A stretch of 6,796 nt of DNA, taken from NCBI GenBank assembly GCA_022866585.1, contig JALHUP010000023.1, positions 1-6,796 on the forward strand. The letters are read 5' to 3'. Every line of letters begins with the position of its first letter. The stretch's first letter is position 1. This document shows, one piece after another, positions 1-5,800 of the stretch. Source of the stretch: Candidatus Zixiibacteriota bacterium (lineage in GTDB: Bacteria; Zixibacteria; MSB-5A5; SM1-73). The translations under genes and the position numbers were made by a program. The notes under the pieces are model-generated. The model made no database searches. It was not told where the DNA came from and was given only the letters and a program-made list of their open reading frames with translations.

Positions 1-1
1 A

Positions 2-328
2 AGAAAAAAATTTAAGTTTTTTAGCCTTGATTTGATTAAGAATAACCGGGAATATGCGACCCCGCAGGCAAAGAACAATGACTGTATAAGCTCAACACTG
101 GAGAAAGCCATCCATTCCCTGCCGGTCAAATATCGCACCGCGTTTTTGTTAAGGGATGTGGATCAGCTCTCTTATGAGGAGGTTTCAAAATTCATGGGGA
201 TACCTTTAGGAACCGTGAAGTCGAGAGTAAACAGAGCTCGGCTTTTGTTAAGAAATAAACTGGAACCTAAAATTAAGGAGTATTATGAACTGTCGAAAAG
301 CTCGCCGCTTTCTATTCAGCTACTTTAA
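2..328 (+). CDS. ECF-type RNA polymerase sigma factor, C-terminal part (5' end outside window)
   Basis: This is the C-terminal part of a sigma-70 family protein of the extracytoplasmic-function type, which directs RNA polymerase to a dedicated promoter set. The frame is open to the left edge, so the true start and region 2 lie outside; the TTG at 32 is not a convincing start, because the upstream codons (KKFKFFSLDL) look like the region 2/4 linker of an ECF factor. Region 4 is clear: a helix with SLPVKYRTAFLLRDVDQLS, then the helix-turn-helix around YEEVSKFMGIPLGTVKSRV and the basic tail NRARLLLR that contacts the -35 element. The reading frame runs 44 bases into the next gene, an anti-sigma factor, which is the usual partner arrangement. 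The regulon cannot be read from this fragment. The envelope genes downstream make an envelope-stress role plausible. The family call is firm; the subgroup is unknown. Confidence 0.93.
   Translation, partial: RKKFKFFSLDLIKNNREYATPQAKNNDCISSTLEKAIHSLPVKYRTAFLLRDVDQLSYEEVSKFMGIPLGTVKSRVNRARLLLRNKLEPKIKEYYELSKSSPLSIQLL
275..280 (+). promoter_or_regulatory. Ribosome binding site of the anti-sigma gene, inside the sigma gene
   Basis: AAGGAG lies 4 bases before the ATG at 285 and within the sigma coding sequence. It fixes the start of the anti-sigma gene. With the 44-base overlap it suggests translational coupling, so that sigma and anti-sigma are made in a set ratio. Confidence 0.75.
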
Positions 329-980
329 GAATGAACTTTCGGAAAAGGAAGAAGCAGAAATAAAGCTTCATCTTAAGGGTTGTCCCGATTGTGCGCGGGA
401 ATCTATTGAAGTGGAGAGAGCATGTCTTCTGATTAAAGATAGTTTAGAGACTTTAACTCCCTCCCCCGATTTTAATCAGAAGCTTTTCTTTAAAATTCAA
501 AAGCTTTCCTTGGAGAAAGTAAAAGAAGTTAAAAGCCCTTCTAAATTCTCACTTCTAGCTTCCCACTTCCCACTTAGGATCAGATGGGCTTTGGCTGGCT
601 CTTTGGCGGTGATAATTTTGGCTTCGGTTCTTTGGTTTACTCATAAACCTACTCCGATCAAACCAGAGGCAATCTCAAAAGAGAGTAAGAAGACGGAAAG
701 TTTCGAGTTAGTCAACAAGGAAGATAAAGAAGATTCCTTATATCAAGAAATGTTGAAAAGATTGGTCAAAAGATCAAGGTTTGCAACTAAAACATTTGTC
801 TTAGATAATTTCAGACGGGCAGGGACAAGAGGAATAGACGGGATGGAAAAACCTGAGGATATGTATAAAAGTTACATCATTGAAACGGCAGGTTATGGAG
901 CGGAACAAAAAAGAGTGGAAAACCATTACGTGCTTCCTGCCGTCTCGATCCAACAGACGTCAGAGAAAGTGAATTATTGA
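285..980 (+). CDS. Membrane-anchored zinc-finger anti-sigma factor
   Basis: This 231-residue protein is probably the cognate anti-sigma factor of the preceding ECF sigma gene. The cytoplasmic N-terminus carries the zinc-binding anti-sigma (ZAS-like) signature: C3, then H29-x3-C33-x2-C36 in HLKGCPDC. A single hydrophobic segment at about residues 101-118 (WALAGSLAVIILASVLWF) would anchor it in the inner membrane. Residues from about 119 to 231 would face the periplasm; this part is charged and matches no domain I recognise. Membrane ZAS proteins hold their sigma factor inactive until a signal, often regulated proteolysis, releases it. That mechanism is family knowledge and is not shown here. 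The ATG at 285 has an AAGGAG at good distance and lies inside the sigma gene. A small tandem repeat (TTCCCAC twice, 560-573) sits in the linker before the membrane segment. Confidence 0.88.
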   Translation: MNCRKARRFLFSYFKNELSEKEEAEIKLHLKGCPDCARESIEVERACLLIKDSLETLTPSPDFNQKLFFKIQKLSLEKVKEVKSPSKFSLLASHFPLRIRWALAGSLAVIILASVLWFTHKPTPIKPEAISKESKKTESFELVNKEDKEDSLYQEMLKRLVKRSRFATKTFVLDNFRRAGTRGIDGMEKPEDMYKSYIIETAGYGAEQKRVENHYVLPAVSIQQTSEKVNY

Positions 981-1053
981 TACAAACATAATAAACATTT
1001 TTACATATTGGTAGCCGCAGGCTTTAAGGATTGTTGAAAAACCCTAATGGAGT

Positions 1054-1078
1054 GCGCCAGCTTGCTGGCGCGGTTTTT
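1054..1078 (+). terminator. Terminator-like hairpin supplied by the miniature element
   Basis: GCGCCAGC (1054-1061) pairs perfectly with GCTGGCGC (1064-1071) over a TT loop, followed by GG and TTTTT at 1074-1078. It is well placed to end transcripts from the sigma/anti-sigma operon 74 bases after the anti-sigma stop codon. The GG between stem and T-run makes it less canonical. Confidence 0.55.
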
Positions 1079-1120
1079 CTGAAAAATTAAGTTATTAGTA
1101 TACAAGCATATTTGAATTTG

Positions 1121-1178
1121 AAAAAAACGCAAAAGCCCCGCGAAGCGGGATCTACGCTTCGCCCCGACAAGCTTTTGC
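1121..1178 (-). terminator. Terminator-like hairpin on the minus strand, right end of the element
   Basis: GCAAAAGC (1129-1136) pairs with GCTTTTGC (1171-1178). Read on the minus strand, the stem is followed by G and seven T (complement of 1121-1127). The loop can form two exclusive inner stems: CCCGC/GCGGG (1137-1141 with 1145-1149), or GCGAAGCG/CGCTTCGC (1140-1147 with 1155-1162). It would stop transcription entering the element from the right. Confidence 0.5.
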
Positions 1179-1249
1179 ACTCCAAAAACCACTTTTTCAA
1201 CACGTCCTAAAAGGGGCGGCTATCAAAATCCTATTGAAAGGAGCAAATA

Positions 1250-2539
1250 ATGAAAACAAGATATTTGATTTTGGCAATATGCTTATACTTTTTATTTTCC
1301 GGTATCAAACTAACTTTTGCCCAGCACAAAACATTATCCTCTCTGGAAGAGGACATCACCAATCTGGTGGAATCGATAAAACCATCCTTGGTGACCATCG
1401 AGACGGAAAGCCGCACCGGGTCTTTGGAAAAAACAAAACGTCCGGATATTTTGGCCACCTTTGTTGGGTCCGGAATCATCTACACTGCGGATGGCTACAT
1501 TCTAACTACTGCCAGTGTGGTAGGAGGAATGGAGATATTCAAAGTTACCTTGCCTAACGGAAAGTTTGTAAGGGGTAAGTTGGTGGGAACGGATGACCAG
1601 TCCAATGTGGCAGTGCTTAAGACGGATGAAAAAGGTTTGACACCTGCCAGGTTAGGCAACTCCGACAAGGTCAGGGTGGGCTCATGGCTCACGGTGGTAG
1701 GGAATTCGTTTGGGCTTCCCAATGCGGTGGCTTTGGGACTGGTTAACGGTCTCAGAGAGGATGGTTTCATACAAATGAGCGCCAACGTCAGCCCCGGAAA
1801 CAGCGGAGGACCGGTATTGGATACTTATGGTGACGTGATCGGCTTGGTCTCCGCCAAACTCTCCGAGCCATCTTATATCAATGCGATAAGAATTTACGAG
1901 GACCAAACCGGCAGACAATCGTTCACCATCCCGGCCCACGAAATAGAATTGCCTTCCTCCGGAGTAAGCCTGGCTCTGCCTATAAACAAAGTCAAGATCA
2001 TAGCAGATGACATAATCAAACATGGAAGCGTAGAGAGAGGATATCTGGGAATCTATCCGGAGGATCTGGATGAAAAAACTTTGGAAAAATATAATATCAA
2101 TAAGGGTGTATTGGTAAGCGAGGTGGTGAAAGAAAGTCCAGCCGATGACGCCGGTCTTCTGGAAAATGATATCATCCTTGAGTTTGGGGGGAAAGGGCTT
2201 AAGGATGCAAGTGAGCTTCGGTCTTTAATCCAAAATGCCAAGCCTAAAGAGAAAGTGAGAATAAAGATTTTGCGGGATGGCAAAAAAACCGAGCTTACAG
2301 TGGTTTTAGACAAAGCGGAACCCCAATATGGATACTTTTGGGAAAAAGGAATGGATTTCAACATTCCCAAAATAGATTTCTCTATGCCACCGATTGAGAT
2401 CCCTGAGATAGTAAAGTGGAGTGAGAAAAAAGATGAAGCTTACAATCAATTGAAAGAAGAATTGAAGAAGTTAAACCAAGAGATGGAAAGACTTAACCGG
2501 GAGTTGGAAAGACTCAAGCAAGAAAAATCAAAAGAGTAA
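1250..2539 (+). CDS. HtrA/DegP-family periplasmic PDZ protein with degenerate catalytic triad (probable pseudoprotease)
   Basis: This 429-residue exported protein has the HtrA layout: signal peptide about 1-24 (hydrophobic LILAICLYFLF, likely cleavage after TFA), a chymotrypsin-like domain about 30-255, one PDZ domain about 263-354, and a proline-rich linker followed by a coiled coil about 396-425. The fold landmarks are present (GSGII at 73, GYILT at 82, GNSFGLP at 151, PGNSGG at 182). However, the catalytic His of the TNxHVV motif is Ser89 (TTASVV), and the catalytic Asp of the DxxxDxAVLK motif is Asn119 (DDQSNVAVLK). Only the nucleophile Ser185 remains. The frame is intact, and the His-to-Ser change (codon AGT) needs at least two base changes. 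It may work as a periplasmic chaperone or sensor that binds exposed C-termini through PDZ. About 25 extra residues lie in the L2 loop region (203-239). AAAGGAG sits 6 bases before the ATG. Family is firm; inactivity is inferred. Confidence 0.92.
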   Translation: MKTRYLILAICLYFLFSGIKLTFAQHKTLSSLEEDITNLVESIKPSLVTIETESRTGSLEKTKRPDILATFVGSGIIYTADGYILTTASVVGGMEIFKVTLPNGKFVRGKLVGTDDQSNVAVLKTDEKGLTPARLGNSDKVRVGSWLTVVGNSFGLPNAVALGLVNGLREDGFIQMSANVSPGNSGGPVLDTYGDVIGLVSAKLSEPSYINAIRIYEDQTGRQSFTIPAHEIELPSSGVSLALPINKVKIIADDIIKHGSVERGYLGIYPEDLDEKTLEKYNINKGVLVSEVVKESPADDAGLLENDIILEFGGKGLKDASELRSLIQNAKPKEKVRIKILRDGKKTELTVVLDKAEPQYGYFWEKGMDFNIPKIDFSMPPIEIPEIVKWSEKKDEAYNQLKEELKKLNQEMERLNRELERLKQEKSKE

Positions 2540-2571
2540 ACAGAGCCCTCAATCCGTTCAGAAAAGCAATT

Positions 2572-2637
2572 GGGAGTGTTCGCCTTCAGGCGAACCATCT
2601 AAAAAGATTCCTACGTTAGGGTAGGGGTTGCACTCCC
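2572..2637. repeat. Palindromic repeat after htrA, GGGAGTG box with hairpin
   Basis: A perfect 8-bp hairpin, GTTCGCCT/AGGCGAAC (2578-2585 with 2588-2595), follows a GGGAGTG box (2572-2578). The inverse CACTCCC lies at 2631-2637. The box-plus-hairpin layout recalls the ends of the two miniature elements (GGAGTGC plus hairpin), so this could be a decayed relative. The hairpin is 38 bases after the htrA stop codon but lacks a T-run, so it is at best a weak terminator or an mRNA 3'-end stabiliser. Confidence 0.5.
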
Positions 2638-2688
2638 ACCCTTATAAGAGCAGGGATGCGCGGACGTGCCCGTCTGGGCAACCCCTGT
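2621..2688. repeat. Imperfect inverted repeat with GGGGTTGC / GCAACCCC arms
   Basis: GGGGTTGC at 2624-2631 and GCAACCCC at 2678-2685 are exact inverted arms. Smaller pairings lie inside, such as GACG/CGTC around 2663-2674. This GTAGGGGTTGC-type repeat is non-coding and shares its left arm with the preceding CACTCCC box. Translated frames through it have no protein-like character. Confidence 0.5.
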
Positions 2689-2748
2689 CCGAACTGAGAC
2701 CCCCATCTTTTTAATCCGTTTTATCCGTTGACTAATCACTTTTTCCCC

Positions 2749-2777
2749 TTGACCAGTCGAATCTTTTTTGATATTAT
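2749..2777 (+). promoter_or_regulatory. Sigma70-type promoter candidate for tamB
   Basis: TTGACC (2749-2754) and TATTAT (2772-2777) are separated by exactly 17 bases, and TG at 2769-2770 makes an extended -10. Transcription would start near 2784 and give a 5' leader of about 115 bases containing the hairpin at 2802-2846. This suggests tamB is transcribed separately from htrA. A second TTGACT lies 21 bases upstream (2728-2733), about two helical turns. Confidence 0.6.
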
Positions 2778-2801
2778 CGTATAGAATAAGGAATTCTGTA
2801 G

Positions 2802-2846
2802 GTCGGGTTGCGATCCCTCGCTTTTGGCGGGGGAGAGCTACCCGAC
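2802..2846 (+). repeat. Long hairpin repeat in the tamB leader
   Basis: GTCGGGT (2802-2808) pairs with ACCCGAC (2840-2846). An inner stem CCCTCGC/GCGGGGG (with one G-T pair) continues it, giving a near-complete stem-loop of 45 bases. It lies between the promoter candidate and the tamB start, so it would be part of the mRNA leader. Its core (CGCTTTTGGCGGGGG, 2819-2833) resembles the palindrome inside tamB at 4743-4757 at 13 of 15 bases, which argues for a dispersed palindromic repeat rather than a dedicated riboswitch. Confidence 0.6.
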
Positions 2847-2899
2847 ACATGCTTAGAATTTATGGGTGTAAAAAGGTATAAACCCTTTGCTTTTCAGCG

Positions 2900-5800
2900 A
2901 TGAAGAAAAGATATAAAATTCCTTTAGCCTTCATTTCCTTCTTGCTTTTGGCCTGTCTGGTTTTCTGGTTCATTTTGACGCAGACTGAGTTTCTGGAGAA
3001 TCAGGTCAATCGATCTCTTCGGGTATTTTTGGAGACCCGCTATCCCATCAAAGTTAAGGTGGGAGAGATCGGGGGATCTTTTTGGAACGATCTGGTGATC
3101 AAGGATTTGACCGTAGATTTTACACAAGAAGGTCAAGAATATCGAATGGCAAGCATTCCTTATCTTAAGGTGGATTACAGGCTTTCCAATATATGGAGAA
3201 AGAAATGGATTTTGGATTCTTTAAAAATCGACCACCCCCAAATGACAATCAAAACCACCAAAGAAGGTCAACTTCTTTTTCCCCTGCCAAAAAGCAAAGG
3301 AATAATCTCTAAAACGGGTCTATTCAACTTTAAAATCGGTTATTCCAAGATAGAAGAAGGCTCCTTAGAATATATCTCTCAAAAAAGCCAAACAGTTTTG
3401 GACAGCTTGAATTTCGAGTTTTCCGCAAGCAAAGATAAAGAGGGAACAAAGATAGAAATTTTGCAGGGCCGTCTCGTTTATCCCCAAAGGGAATTGCGGG
3501 TGAAGAATTTGGCAGGCTCTTTTTTGATTGAAGACGATGATTTATTTATTCGGGGTTTAAAAGTTCAGACGGGCGAATCAAAATTTGAAATAATAGGAAA
3601 TGTTCAAAATATTAAAGATCCTCAATTTTCCTTTTCCTTCAAAGCAGACTCCGTCAATTTAGCGGAGATAAAGAAATTGAGCGGAGTGGGGTTGGAGGGA
3701 CACTTGAAGGCTGAAGGAACCTGTATAGGGAATTCTAAAAGATTTGAAGGTAAAGCAACCGTGGACGGAAAGTTCTTCGAAAGAAAATTTGATGGGGTCA
3801 AATTAAGTTATGTATATCAAAATAAGAAACTCTTATTCCCCAGTGTGGCAGGTAAAATCTTCGACTCACCTTTGAATGGAGGAGGGGAGCTGGATTTTGG
3901 CAAAAAGCCGGAAGAATATAACTTCGAAGGAAAGGCAGCCAACCTGGACTTAAATAACGTGCTCTTTAATACCTTCCATACCGATTTGACCGGGGATATT
4001 TCGATGAAAGGGAAGGCTCTTTCGGAAAAAAATCTCCTCTTGGAAATGGTGGTTAATCTTGGAAAAGGAAGATTTGACCAATATACCTTCAGCGCGGTCA
4101 AAGGTGATCTGACTGTAACTTCCTCAGCTGTCACCTTCCATCCAGGTTTTGAATGGGACTATAAGCATACGCAGGTTGTGCTTTCCGGTGACTTGCAATA
4201 CGAGGGAGAGGTCAACATAGATGCGGAGGTTAATTTTGACGATCTAAGGGATTTCGAAAATCAGATATTCATAGAAGAGACGGCGGGAAGAGGAAAGGCA
4301 AATTTAAAAATCAGCGGAAAGACTTCGGATTTTGACGTGCAAGGGAGATTTTTTTCGGATTCATGTTATCTTTATCAGCTTTATAGCTCTAATGTGAAAA
4401 CTGACTTTAGGGTGGCGAATTTCTTAACCAAAAGAAAAGGCGCCTTTGATCTTTCCTTCTTGAATGGTTTTGCCTGGAGCATTCCCTACGATAGTTTGAC
4501 CTCCAGGATACAAATAGACGGAGATTGGGTCACCATAGATTCCACTTCACTTGAGAACGAATATATGAATGTGGGTTTCTGGGGAACTTTAGACATATCA
4601 AAGACTCCTGAACCTCTAAGACTTGATAAAGTTGTTTTAAATTTCAGAGGAAATCACATAGAATCCTTTTCTCCTGTGGAATTGAGCTTAGATAGCTTGA
4701 AAGTCCAGATTGATAAAGCTATCTTTTCTTGCTTGGAAACCTCGCCTTCGGCGGGGGAAGGAGGAAAAATCGAGGCTTCAGGCATCATCGACTATGAAGA
4801 AAGGATGGATCTTTCGGTCAAGCTCTCCGCAATTGATATTGTCCCCTGGATAAATCTTCTGACCAAAGAGAAGATAGAAGGTGAGCTTTCTCTTCAAGCA
4901 AAAGTGGGCGGAAACTTCGCCGAACCCCAGATCGAACTGGACGGCAAAGTCAATGAACTGAAATTTGAAGGAATGGATTTGGGAGAACTGAATGCAAGCA
5001 TATCCTATAAAGATAAGAAATTGGAATTTAGGCGATTTGATATAACCAGCCCAGAGGTTACTTACGCTTTAAGTGGACAGATACCCTTGGATTTATCCTT
5101 TTCTGCCGTGGATAAGAGATTTTTAGAAAAACCTCAGAATTTGAGTTTTAAAGCTAAAGGGGAGAGATTGGATCTGATTCGCCTTTTGATTCCGGAGATA
5201 GAATATCTAAAAGGATCCTTTGAAGGAGATTTAAAAACATCCGGAGAATTCCTACATCCCCAATTTGATGGCAAATTTAATTTAAAAGATGGGACTTTGA
5301 AGTTTGTTGAGCTTTCGGATCCAGTAAATGAATTGGAAATAGAAATGAGAATGGAAAATGAAAATCTCATATTGGATAAAGTGAAGGGGGGTATGGAGCA
5401 CAAGAGGAAAGAAGGAGGTAATTTCTTCAAGAAATTTTGGAGGATTTTTTCTCCTAAACAAAACGTAAGAGGGGAGATAAATGGTTCTGGGACCATAAAT
5501 ATCAAGGATCTAAATCAACCCGGCTATGAGCTTTATTTTGTTGGAAACAACATTCCCATAAATTATGAATATGCCGATCTTTCGGCTGTCGCCGATTTCA
5601 GCTTAGCGATTACTGGAAAGACCCCTCCTTTACTTTCTGCTCAAATAGGTTTCTCTCAACTTTATTATCGGGAACCCTTTGCCTCTTCCGGTTCTGGAAC
5701 ATCTTTGGTCTCCAATTCGGGGGAACAGGATTTATGGGATTGGAATTTGGATGTCTCCGCAGTTAGCAATTGCTGGGTCATCAATAATGATGTGAATTTG

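Larger units (their letters stand above)
1027..1208. mobile_element. Miniature inverted-repeat element, copy 1
   Basis: This is a 182-bp non-coding element with terminal inverted repeats AGGATTGTTGAAAAA (1027-1041) and TTTTTCAACACGTCCT (1193-1208). A related element lies at 6558-6712 in opposite orientation. The inner flank of the right end (1177-1202) equals, as reverse complement, positions 6564-6589 over 26 bases without mismatch. The left end (1032-1055) corresponds to the right end of copy 2. Each end carries a GGAGTGC box followed by a hairpin, at 1054-1071 and 1129-1178, and the centre is AT-rich. There is no transposase, so it would be a MITE-like passenger moved by an unknown enzyme. 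The exact insertion site and target duplication are not clear; TAA occurs next to both ends. Confidence 0.75.
1008..1226. repeat. Outer inverted repeat split by the miniature element
   Basis: TTGGTAGCCGC at 1008-1018 and GCGGCTATCAA at 1216-1226 are inverted copies matching at 10 of 11 positions. They lie just outside the ends of the miniature element at 1027-1208. The simplest reading is an older short palindrome of the GTAGCCGC type into whose centre the element inserted. Alternatively they are an outer, less conserved part of the element itself, but copy 2 at 6558-6712 does not have them. Confidence 0.55.

Noticed and set aside
977..1007. TTGATA with a TACATA 19 bases later as a promoter for htrA
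   Set aside because: The spacing is long and the -10 match poor, and any transcript would have to cross the element's terminator-like hairpin.
1001..1192. Minus-strand open frame of 63 codons before htrA
   Set aside because: It is inside the first miniature element and has no start signal or family resemblance.
2700..2735. Short repeat ATCCGTT at 2715-2729 as an operator
   Set aside because: Two short imperfect units are too little to support a binding site.
2611..2850. Minus-strand open frame of 79 codons between htrA and tamB
   Set aside because: It is a translation of two palindromic repeats and the promoter region on the other strand, with no ribosome site and no protein-like pattern.
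2945..2960. Lipobox-like LLAC at residues 16-19 of the TamB protein
   Set aside because: The hydrophobic run continues for several residues after the Cys, and TamB proteins use an uncleaved signal anchor, so a lipoprotein is unlikely.
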